Source: Dyadobacter luticola (GTDB taxonomy: Bacteria; Bacteroidota; Bacteroidia; Cytophagales; Spirosomataceae). From it: a DNA stretch of 64,000 nucleotides. The notes under the pieces are model-generated. The model worked only from the letters and a program-made list of their open reading frames with translations, ran no database searches and had not been told where the DNA came from. Both the position numbers and the translations under genes were made by a program. The stretch's first letter is position 1; each line of letters starts with the position of its first letter. Location: positions 124,001-188,000 of the forward strand of contig NZ_VCEJ01000005.1 of NCBI RefSeq assembly GCF_005860805.1. The letters are read 5' to 3'. This document shows, piece after piece, positions 52,824-60,258 of the stretch.

Positions 52824-52840
52824 AATGCAAAGTTAAAAGA

Positions 52841-53050
52841 TCAGGCTATTTCTTCGGCCAGATATCCGGCCTTTTTCAAAATTCCGGCGATTTCATCTGC
52901 AGAGCGACTGGTCTCTACTTCCAATGTTCTCTGCGGGCTCAGCAAGTCCACCTGCCAAGTTTCGATCGCCTTATCATCATTTAAAAAGGGCGTTACCGTC
53001 GCCACACAGGCATTACATTTGATATTGGTCTTAAACTTCAAAGTTTCCAT
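52841..53050 (-). CDS. cytoplasmic HMA-domain copper chaperone (CopZ-like)
   Basis: This 69-residue protein is a single HMA domain: KTNIKCNACVATVTPFL (Cys-x-x-Cys) and the KAGYLAEEI end. It has no signal peptide, so it carries metal in the cytoplasm, probably to the P-type ATPase encoded just upstream on the same strand. The residue before the first Cys is Lys instead of the usual Met-x-Cys context. It is the first gene of the operon that runs down to 47396. Confidence 0.88.
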   Translation of the reverse strand: METLKFKTNIKCNACVATVTPFLNDDKAIETWQVDLLSPQRTLEVETSRSADEIAGILKKAGYLAEEIA

Positions 53051-53091
53051 TGCTAAAAGATGCAGCTTGCCGCCGCAATTAAATTAGGTTA

Positions 53092-53152
53092 CAAATATCG
53101 CCATCAAAACCCGGAGGAATATTACAGAATTCCGGAAATGAGTTACAGAGTT
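53092..53152 (-). promoter_or_regulatory. copZ promoter with 21-bp-spaced direct repeats
   Basis: On the minus strand AACTCTGTAAC (53152-53142) and AATTCTGTAAT (53131-53121) start 21 bases apart, and exactly 21 bases separate the second from GATATTTG (53099-53092), a -7 box with one mismatch. CCTCCGG lies between them (53117-53111). There is no TTTG -33 box, as expected for an activator-dependent promoter. Confidence 0.55.
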
Positions 53153-53164
53153 TTTGGTTCAACA

Positions 53165-55396
53165 TTACAATTTCGCACTTTTTAACCGCAAACTATTTGC
53201 TACTACCGACACTGAGCTCAGCGCCATCGCGCCGCCCGCGATCATCGGATCAAGTAAAAATCCGTTGATTGGATACAGAATACCAGCGGCCACGGGAATG
53301 CCGATCAAGTTGTAAATAAATGCCCAGAAGAGGTTCTGCCGAATAGTTTTGACGGTTTTTCGGGACAAATTCAATGCTCGTGGCAATGCCAACAAGTCGG
53401 AGGTAATCAGCGTAATCTTGGCCACATTCATGGCAATGTCCGAGCCTTTCCCCATCGCAATGCTGACGTCAGCTTGAACCAGCGCCTGCGAATCGTTAAT
53501 TCCGTCACCCACCATCGCCACGGTTTTTCCCTCGCTTTGCAGTTTTTTAATAAAATCCATCTTGCCCGCAGGCTTCACTTCCGCCTGAAACGATGGAATG
53601 CCAACTTCTTGCGCGACGGCAGCGGCAGTTTGCGCATTATCCCCAGTTAATAAATGCACTTCAATTCCCTGTTTTTTCAATTTCAATACTGCCTCAGCCG
53701 AGCCGGGTTTGAGCTGATCAGCAATCGCGGCAAGCGCGATTAATTTGTTGTCGGCTGCGATCAGGATGACTGTTTTTGCCTGTGCGCTCAGTTCTTTAAA
53801 CCTGGATTGTAGATTTTCATTGATCAAGATCTGCGCATTTTCCAGAAAACGATAAGTGCCTATTTTATAAATAACTCCGTCTATCTTTCCCTGGATACCA
53901 CTGGCTGTAATGGATTCAAAATCAGTAACATTCAAGGGTTTTGAAGTCGAAATATAATTAACAATTGCGCCCGCCAGCGGATGCTCCGACCGGGATTCCA
54001 GTGCGCGGATCGCAGCGAAATGTCGCTCGTAATCAGTTGCTTCATCTGTCCAGATCCATTCGGTAACCCGGGGGCGACCTTCGGTTAATGTGCCGGTTTT
54101 GTCCAGCACGACGGTATCTACTTTATAAGCTTTTTCCAGACTTTCGGCATCGCGGATCAGCATATTATTTTCCGCACCTTTTCCCACGCCGACCATGATC
54201 GCGGTAGGCGTAGCGAGGCCCAGCGCACACGGACAGGCAATCACAAGCACCGAAACTGCGGCCAGCAAACTCTGCGTCACGGCATTTTCACCACCAAAAA
54301 TCAGCCAGATCATGAATGTCAAAACTGCAATGCTGATCACCACGGGCACAAATATCCCGGCAATTTTATCGACCAATTTCTGCACCGGTGCCTTACTTCC
54401 CTGTGCCTCGCGCACGGTTTGAATGATCTGCGCCAGTACGGTATGCTTCCCTACTTTCTCGGCGATGAATGTAAAGCTGCCATTTTGGTTGATCGTCCCT
54501 GCAAAAACTGCATCGCCCGCGTTCTTTTCCGCCGGGATCGGCTCGCCGGTCATCAGGCTTTCGTCTACATTGGATTTGCCGCTTTTGACTTTTCCGTCAA
54601 CCGGGATTTTCTCGCCGGCCCGAATGATGATTTCATCACCCAGCTGCACCTCCTTCACTTCCATTTCACTTTCCTGCCCATTTCTGAAAACGCGGACGGT
54701 TTTCGGTTGCAGGCCGATCAGTTTTTTCAGTGCGTCCGTCGTGCTGGTCTTGGCGCGCTCCTCCATCAGTTTTCCCAACAGAATAAAGAAAATAATGACG
54801 GCCGAAGCTTCGAAATAAACATGCGGATGCAAGCCGCGCGCGTGCCAGAATGCAGGAAAAAAGGTATTGAATGTGCTGAAGAGAAACGCGACGCCAGTAC
54901 TCAGCGCCACCAGCGTATCCATATTCGCTTTGCCGTTTTTAGCTTGTTTCCAGGCATTTACAAAAAAATCTTTTCCAAAAATAGCCAGGACGGGTAATGT
55001 CAAAACCAGCATGATGTGGTTGACATAAGGAAAAGAATTCATGAAAAACATGCCGATGATCACCACCGGAACAGTAAGTATCCCTGCCCAAATCACCTTG
55101 TTTTTAAGCGCCTCGTAATGTTCCCGCTGAATTTGTTCCTGCTCCTGCGCCGCCAATGTTTCGTCTTCTTCGACGATCAATCCGTAACCAATGCTTTGCA
55201 GCACTTCGTCCATTTTGTGGAGGTCAGTAACCTTTGGGTCAAAGTCTACCTGCACAGATTGGTTGGCATAATTTACCGCCGCCTCGATCACACCCGGCGA
55301 GTGTTTCAGCATGGATTCCACGCTCACGGCACACGCCGCGCAGGACATGCCGGTGACCGGTATTGTGGTTTTATATTTATCAAGAGTCGATTGCAT
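53165..55396 (-). CDS. copA: copper-translocating P1B-type ATPase (CopA-like)
   Basis: This 743-residue P-type ATPase has one N-terminal HMA domain (TGMSCAACAVS, C19 and C22), eight expected membrane helices with the ion-site motif CPCALG, the phosphorylation motif DKTGTLTEG (D432), an HP motif (SEHPLAGAI) and the hinge MVGDGINDSQAL. The CPC motif and HMA domain are typical of Cu(I) exporters. It lies upstream of the copZ-like gene with a 114-base gap that holds a candidate promoter, so it is a separate transcript. It would remove Cu(I) from the cytoplasm. Confidence 0.94.
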   Translation of the reverse strand: MQSTLDKYKTTIPVTGMSCAACAVSVESMLKHSPGVIEAAVNYANQSVQVDFDPKVTDLHKMDEVLQSIGYGLIVEEDETLAAQEQEQIQREHYEALKNKVIWAGILTVPVVIIGMFFMNSFPYVNHIMLVLTLPVLAIFGKDFFVNAWKQAKNGKANMDTLVALSTGVAFLFSTFNTFFPAFWHARGLHPHVYFEASAVIIFFILLGKLMEERAKTSTTDALKKLIGLQPKTVRVFRNGQESEMEVKEVQLGDEIIIRAGEKIPVDGKVKSGKSNVDESLMTGEPIPAEKNAGDAVFAGTINQNGSFTFIAEKVGKHTVLAQIIQTVREAQGSKAPVQKLVDKIAGIFVPVVISIAVLTFMIWLIFGGENAVTQSLLAAVSVLVIACPCALGLATPTAIMVGVGKGAENNMLIRDAESLEKAYKVDTVVLDKTGTLTEGRPRVTEWIWTDEATDYERHFAAIRALESRSEHPLAGAIVNYISTSKPLNVTDFESITASGIQGKIDGVIYKIGTYRFLENAQILINENLQSRFKELSAQAKTVILIAADNKLIALAAIADQLKPGSAEAVLKLKKQGIEVHLLTGDNAQTAAAVAQEVGIPSFQAEVKPAGKMDFIKKLQSEGKTVAMVGDGINDSQALVQADVSIAMGKGSDIAMNVAKITLITSDLLALPRALNLSRKTVKTIRQNLFWAFIYNLIGIPVAAGILYPINGFLLDPMIAGGAMALSSVSVVANSLRLKSAKL

Positions 55397-55415
55397 TTTT
55401 TCAAAATTTATCCTG

Positions 55416-55476
55416 CAAAGTTACCTCCGCAAGCCGCCGGAGGCATTACAGAATTATGGCTGCGGATTGCAAGATT
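55416..55476 (-). promoter_or_regulatory. copA promoter with matching 21-bp-spaced direct repeats
   Basis: On the minus strand AATCTTGCAAT (55476-55466) and AATTCTGTAAT (55455-55445) start 21 bases apart; the second is identical to the copZ element and again lies exactly 21 bases before a -7 box, TAACTTTG (55423-55416). CCTCCGG (55443-55437) is also shared. The start codon is 20 bases beyond the -7 box. Confidence 0.6.
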
Positions 55477-55567
55477 CGCCGCGCCGAGCATATTCTGGCC
55501 GAAACAGCATTAAATAACCTTCCTGCCGACCTTTCCAGAAAGTAACAGAACATTATCAACTGACATT

Positions 55568-56674
55568 ATGAAAAAACTATCGCTGCTGGCAGCATTGTGC
55601 ATTCTTTCCGTAGTTATGGTTTCTTTTCAGGACAAAACCATCCCGTTTTACGTCGGGACGGGGGATAAAGGGGCTGGTTCGTCTATTTCGCTTTGCGAGC
55701 TCAATCTCTCCACCGGGCAGATTACGCTGGTGGACACATTCAACAATTGCATGGCGCCAGGGTACGTGGCGGTAGCTCCCAACAAAAAGAATTTGTACGC
55801 AATTTCGAGCGACAATAAGGTCTCGGCTTTTTCAATTGGCGGTGATAAAAAGCTGACTTATCTCAACAGCCAGCCTTCGGAGGGGACGGGGCCTTGCCAT
55901 GTTTCGGTGGATCCTTCCGGGAAAATGATTTTTGTCTCGAATTATGGCGGGGGCGCATTTGCCGCTTATACCTTGCAGGCCGACGGAAAAATTGCGCCCG
56001 CAACCTACAAGGAACAGTACACCGGAAAAGGGCCGAATGAAAAACGCCAGGAAAAAGCGCACGCCCATTTTGCGACGGCAAGTCCTGACGGTAAGTATGT
56101 ATACGTGACCGATTTGGGCAGTGACAAAGTGATGAATTATGTTTTGGATGCGAAAAACGGCAAGTTGACGCCGAATCCTGCGCAGCCATTTTTCTCAGGA
56201 AAACCAGGTGCCGGACCGCGACATCTCATCATTCATCCTTCCGGAAAATCGTTGTTTTTGCTTAATGAACTCGAAGCGTCGCTGACTTCCTGCACGATTG
56301 GAAAAAACGGGGTGATCACTGCTGTGAAAACTTATCCGACCATTCCGGCTGATTATAATGGGCCAACCAATACCAGCGCAGCCATTCACTTGCATCCGAA
56401 TGGCAAGTTCGTCTATGTTTCAAACCGGGGGCATAACTCGATCAGCGGGTTTAAAATTTTACCCAATGGTGAGCTGGAAATGATTGATCAGCAGACTAAA
56501 TCGATTTCCACGCCGCGGGATTTTAACATTGATCCAAGCGGGAAATATATGGTTGTAGCTAATCAATCGACGGATAATCTGGTCGTTTATGACGTGGATG
56601 CGGCTACCGGGAAATTTGCTTTTAAGGCAGAAAGTATTGGGGTTAAGGCGCCGATTTGTGTGGCGTTTTTGTAG
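55568..56674 (+). CDS. exported lactonase family protein (6-phosphogluconolactonase-like)
   Basis: This 368-residue protein has a signal peptide (LSLLAALCILSVVMVSF) and a seven-bladed propeller of the YbhE/Pgl type: GTGPCHVSVDPSGKMIFVSNYGGG, AHAHFATASPDGKYVYVTDLGSDKV, GAGPRHLIIHPSGKSLFLLNEL and SNRGHNSISGF. Exported members in Bacteroidota are of unknown substrate and may open sugar lactones made by periplasmic oxidases. It diverges from copA (171 bases between) and its stop abuts the convergent thioredoxin-like gene. Confidence 0.88.
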   Translation: MKKLSLLAALCILSVVMVSFQDKTIPFYVGTGDKGAGSSISLCELNLSTGQITLVDTFNNCMAPGYVAVAPNKKNLYAISSDNKVSAFSIGGDKKLTYLNSQPSEGTGPCHVSVDPSGKMIFVSNYGGGAFAAYTLQADGKIAPATYKEQYTGKGPNEKRQEKAHAHFATASPDGKYVYVTDLGSDKVMNYVLDAKNGKLTPNPAQPFFSGKPGAGPRHLIIHPSGKSLFLLNELEASLTSCTIGKNGVITAVKTYPTIPADYNGPTNTSAAIHLHPNGKFVYVSNRGHNSISGFKILPNGELEMIDQQTKSISTPRDFNIDPSGKYMVVANQSTDNLVVYDVDAATGKFAFKAESIGVKAPICVAFL

Positions 56675-58081
56675 CTACAACTTTCTGGCCATTTTGTTTT
56701 GGTAGTAATTCAAAAAGTCGTCGAGCTGCTCTACGGGCATTTTGCGGGCGATGATCTTTTTGTTTTTATCCAGAACGTAAATGGTAGGAGTGGTTACAAC
56801 GTCAAATTTTCTATTGAAATCAATCTGTTGCAGGGCGTCGAAGCCGTTTGTCATTTCTTCCAGGTGGTAAGTTTTGATAAACGACTTCCACTCCTCCATG
56901 TTATGCTCGGTCGAAATCGTCATCACCTTTACGCCATTTGCCTTATTTTTATCGTAGAATGCTTTGAGCTGAGGCGATGCTTCCTTACAATGTCCGCAGG
57001 TTGGAGCGAAGAAGAAAAGTATGGTATAATTGCCCTGGATGGTCTGCACGCTCACTTTTTTGCCGGTCGGGTCAGTTAATGTCAATGCTGGGAATGTTTT
57101 GTTTACCAAGAGATCTTTCATGGTATTCACTTTTTCTGCGACACGTTTTTTTGTCTCCGCTGCAATGTCCATTTCGCCCGACAGGTAATATTTGGTGGCC
57201 ATGTGCACCCAAACTGCTTCCGTACCCACGGTTTTTGGGTTTTCGTATTGGTTGGTAATGTAGTATACCAGCCAGTTTTTGATTTCTTTATTAGCCGAAA
57301 CCTTTTTTACCATATAGTCCGCGTCTTTAATCAGCGAATCAGGCGTTTGCACGACCAGGTTTTTGAAATACCGCTCCATTTTAGGCTCTATAAACGGCGT
57401 ATTGGCGATGCGGGCGTCCGCGAAATCGAAATTGTCCCAGTAATGTGCTTTGTAGTAATTGAAAACCCAGATCGAATCCGTTTTACCATTCGCCAGTTTT
57501 GGCGCAGCAGGGATATCCGGGTCGGCCGACATTTTCAAAAGCTTTACCGTAAAGCTGTCGGCATTATCTTTCAGCATTTTGGTGCGGTATGCGGCGAAAC
57601 TGTCCTGGATGCTCTTCATTTTTGCTTTCGCCTCCGGGCTTTTGTCCTTGCTCAATTGTTCCAGCTGCACCGAGCCTTTCCTGAGCTCGCGCTGGTAATC
57701 ATAAAAGAGTTCGTTTTCCTTTGAGCCGGTGAATTTGGTTTGGTTAATCGCATCTACGGTGTCAGATTCCATCGAAAAGTTGGTCTCCTTGCCCGAATAT
57801 ACCACCTCGATCCACCGCCGGTTTCCTGGAAAAAGGATCACGTACAACCCACCCGGAAGCGGCGTTTTTCCCTCAAAAACCATTTTACCATTTGCGTCAG
57901 CCTTCGCTGTATCCTTCGGAACAAACTGCGCATTGCTGCGGCTGAAATGTCCGAGTACCAGCGACGAATCGCGGATTCCCTTGATCGTAGCCTCGATACG
58001 ATAGCCTTGCGAATGTGCTTTTGAAAAAATGATGAAAGTGAAAATCAGCGCAAAAATGGAAGTGTGGGTATATCTGTTCAT
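56675..58081 (-). CDS. exported thioredoxin-like protein (TlpA family) with DUF4369-type N-terminus
   Basis: This 468-residue protein has a signal peptide (TSIFALIFTFIIFSKAHS), an N-terminal beta domain typical of DUF4369 (YRIEATIKGIRDSSLVLGHF), a helical middle part and a C-terminal thioredoxin domain with the active site APTCGHCKEAS (C362, C365). It probably reduces disulfides in periplasmic or outer-membrane proteins. Its relative at 16019 has the same broad plan but lacks the cysteines. Its stop directly abuts that of the lactonase gene. Confidence 0.88.
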   Translation of the reverse strand: MNRYTHTSIFALIFTFIIFSKAHSQGYRIEATIKGIRDSSLVLGHFSRSNAQFVPKDTAKADANGKMVFEGKTPLPGGLYVILFPGNRRWIEVVYSGKETNFSMESDTVDAINQTKFTGSKENELFYDYQRELRKGSVQLEQLSKDKSPEAKAKMKSIQDSFAAYRTKMLKDNADSFTVKLLKMSADPDIPAAPKLANGKTDSIWVFNYYKAHYWDNFDFADARIANTPFIEPKMERYFKNLVVQTPDSLIKDADYMVKKVSANKEIKNWLVYYITNQYENPKTVGTEAVWVHMATKYYLSGEMDIAAETKKRVAEKVNTMKDLLVNKTFPALTLTDPTGKKVSVQTIQGNYTILFFFAPTCGHCKEASPQLKAFYDKNKANGVKVMTISTEHNMEEWKSFIKTYHLEEMTNGFDALQQIDFNRKFDVVTTPTIYVLDKNKKIIARKMPVEQLDDFLNYYQNKMARKL

Positions 58082-58138
58082 CGGGTAAGGCGGTTTGCTT
58101 ATGAATCGTTTATTTAATTACTTCAAGAATCAAAGGCA

Positions 58139-58146
58139 CAAAATTA
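58139..58146 (-). promoter_or_regulatory. -7 element TAATTTTG for the thioredoxin-like gene
   Basis: TAATTTTG on the minus strand matches TAnnTTTG fully and lies 57 bases before the start codon; no clear -33 box is at the usual distance. Confidence 0.4.
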
Positions 58147-58183
58147 GTTTCAAAACGACAACTTCTGTCAGCTTCTTATCTAA

Positions 58184-58954
58184 ATGTTTTACTTTCTCTC
58201 CAAGGCCATTGACTTTCTGGTGATGCCACTAAGCATTATCCTGTTGTTGCTGGCTTACACACTGATGGTCAAAGACAACCATAAACGCAAGCAGCTTGTT
58301 ACGCTGGTTTTGGTGCTCCTACTGCTGATTTCCAATTCTTACCTGGTTTTAAAAGCGTTCAACTGGTGGGAGCCGCGGCTTGTTAATATTAACAGTCTGG
58401 AAAATACTTACGACGTGGGGATCTTATTATCCGGCGGCCTGATCGCTTCCAACAAACCCGACGCCGAGCAGACTTTTTTGGGAACCCACGGGGACAGGGT
58501 TCTGCAAACATTTCAATTATACAAAGCCGGAAAAATCAGAAAAATCCTGATCACAGGAGCCAGTCAGGAATATTTAAAAAAAGGTCGGGGAGAGACGAAA
58601 GTGGCGGCCGAGCTACTGGTAAAGTGGGGGGTGAAGGCCAGTGATATTGTTTTTGAAGAAAAGGCCAGAAATACGCGGGAGAATGCTTTGTTTTCGGCGA
58701 AGATCATTAAAAAGTATTTTCCGGGAGGCAGGTATCTACTGATCACTTCTGCTTTCCACATCAGAAGGTCGGCGGGTTGTTTTGATAAAGTTGGTATCAA
58801 AACAGATACTTTCCCGTCCGACTTTTATGGAGGCTACAATGCGTTAACCTTCAAGAATGCGTTTCATCCGAACCCTGGTGCACTGGCCGATTTTAGTGCC
58901 CTGTGGCACGAGGTGATCGGGTTTATTGTATATAAAATGATGGGTTTTTGCTGA
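58184..58954 (+). CDS. YdcF family (DUF218) membrane protein
   Basis: This 256-residue protein has two N-terminal membrane helices (FLVMPLSIILLLLAYTLMV and LVTLVLVLLLLISNSYLVL) and a DUF218 domain: VGILLSGGLI, ILITGASQEYLKKG, EKARNTRENALFSAKII and YLLITSAFHIRRSAGCF. YdcF/SanA/ElyC proteins act in envelope biogenesis or bind SAM; the precise role is unclear. It diverges from the thioredoxin-like gene and ends eight bases before the convergent pfkA stop. Confidence 0.88.
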   Translation: MFYFLSKAIDFLVMPLSIILLLLAYTLMVKDNHKRKQLVTLVLVLLLLISNSYLVLKAFNWWEPRLVNINSLENTYDVGILLSGGLIASNKPDAEQTFLGTHGDRVLQTFQLYKAGKIRKILITGASQEYLKKGRGETKVAAELLVKWGVKASDIVFEEKARNTRENALFSAKIIKKYFPGGRYLLITSAFHIRRSAGCFDKVGIKTDTFPSDFYGGYNALTFKNAFHPNPGALADFSALWHEVIGFIVYKMMGFC

Positions 58955-58962
58955 GCAAACTA

Positions 58963-59937
58963 CTACACGCTCAGGATTTTCACCATTCTCAATAAATCTT
59001 CATTTATAGGTTTCGGCAGACGGATCGTGTCTTCGAAAGGTGTGTAAACCAGGTCGTTATTGATAATCCCTGCCATCACATTCTTATGTCCGCCAATCAA
59101 GCCTTCCAAAGCGCCCAATCCCAGGCGGCTAGCCAGGATGCGGTCATACGCCGAAGGAGGTCCGCCGCGCTGGGTGTGTCCCAATGTGGTCACCCGGATG
59201 TCGGCATTTTCGTCAACCTGTACTTTGATTTTATCAGCTACTTCCTGCGCGCTGCCTTCTTCGTCGCCTTCTGCTACGATAATGATAGACGATGATTTGG
59301 AGCGGCTCCATCCCTGTTTCAATGTTTCAACTACTTCCGAGATCGGAGTCAAAACTTCGGGAACCATTACCAATTCAGCGCCTCCTGCAATTCCGGATTG
59401 TACAGCAATGTACCCCGAGTCGCGGCCCATTACTTCGATAAAGAAAATCCGGTCATGCGAGCTGGCCGTGTCACGGATCCTGTCGATCGCGTCAAGGGCG
59501 GTATTTACTGCGGTATCAAATCCGATGGTGTAATCTGTTCCGTACAAATCGTTGTCGATCGTTCCCGGTGCGCCTACGGTCGGTATACCATATTCGTTAC
59601 CAAAAATCATCGCGCCGGTGAATGTTCCGTTCCCGCCAATCGCCACCAGTCCTTCTATCCCCAAGTCAACCAGATTGTTATATGCCTTTTTTCTCCCCTC
59701 GGGAGTCATGAATTCCTTGCTTCTTGCAGATTTGAGAATGGTACCGCCTCTTTGCACTATATTACTCACCGAGTGCGACTCCATTTTGTATACGTCACCG
59801 GCAATCATTCCACTATATCCTCTTCTGATTCCAAAAACTTCAATACCATGGTAGACAGCTCCACGTACGACCGCCCTGATACAAGCGTTCATACCAGGGG
59901 CGTCCCCTCCTGAGGTAAAAACTCCAATTCTTTTCAT
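58963..59937 (-). CDS. pfkA: ATP-dependent 6-phosphofructokinase
   Basis: This 324-residue glycolytic enzyme phosphorylates fructose 6-phosphate. It has the ATP-site GVFTSGGDAPGMNA, the catalytic PGTIDNDLYGTD (D128), the substrate loop MGRDSGYIA and the allosteric/substrate GHTQRGGPPSAYDR. The length matches E. coli PfkA (320). One oddity is N103 in AIGGNGTFTGA where the E. coli enzyme has the Mg-contacting D103; the following glycine of ATP-dependent enzymes is kept. It is monocistronic. Confidence 0.95.
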   Translation of the reverse strand: MKRIGVFTSGGDAPGMNACIRAVVRGAVYHGIEVFGIRRGYSGMIAGDVYKMESHSVSNIVQRGGTILKSARSKEFMTPEGRKKAYNNLVDLGIEGLVAIGGNGTFTGAMIFGNEYGIPTVGAPGTIDNDLYGTDYTIGFDTAVNTALDAIDRIRDTASSHDRIFFIEVMGRDSGYIAVQSGIAGGAELVMVPEVLTPISEVVETLKQGWSRSKSSSIIIVAEGDEEGSAQEVADKIKVQVDENADIRVTTLGHTQRGGPPSAYDRILASRLGLGALEGLIGGHKNVMAGIINNDLVYTPFEDTIRLPKPINEDLLRMVKILSV

Positions 59938-60258
59938 TTAATTTCGGGTTATTTCTAAGCTAGCTTTGTGTTATTGCACTGAAACCTTAAAGGCACAATT
60001 TCCGCAAATTTATCGGGTATTTCCTTAAATTATATCTCCAAATTCTTAATTATGTTAAAAAAATGCGGAAAGAAGAATCGTTTTTAACGCCTCAAACATA
60101 TACCAATACTTATATATTTGCGCCGGTTAATAGAAATTTAATATGCGCATAAAATATTTCGACGCGGGAGGTAATGTTTAAAAAATCATATTTTTAACCA
60201 CTTAGTTTATACCTGCTATTTTTCTCTTAAACCTACCTGGCAGCTTAAAAGTCTTAAA
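59938..60258. promoter_or_regulatory. 321-bp divergent intergenic region (pfkA / YfhO)
   Basis: This gap holds no gene. It is A+T-rich. A -7 box TAAATTTG on the minus strand (60012-60005) suits pfkA, with TTTG 26 bases upstream, slightly too far. TATATTTG on the plus strand (60113-60120) suits the YfhO gene with a leader of about 130 bases. No convincing -33 box or structured leader was seen for the latter. Confidence 0.4.

Noticed and set aside
54419..54997. Plus-strand frame (192 codons) opposite copA
   Set aside because: It is antisense to conserved P-type ATPase domains and has no domain of its own.
55443..55545. Short plus-strand coding-like stretch (MAADCKIRRAEHILAE) before the lactonase gene
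   Set aside because: It overlaps the copA promoter element, is only about 30 codons and has no start signal or known relatives that I can name.
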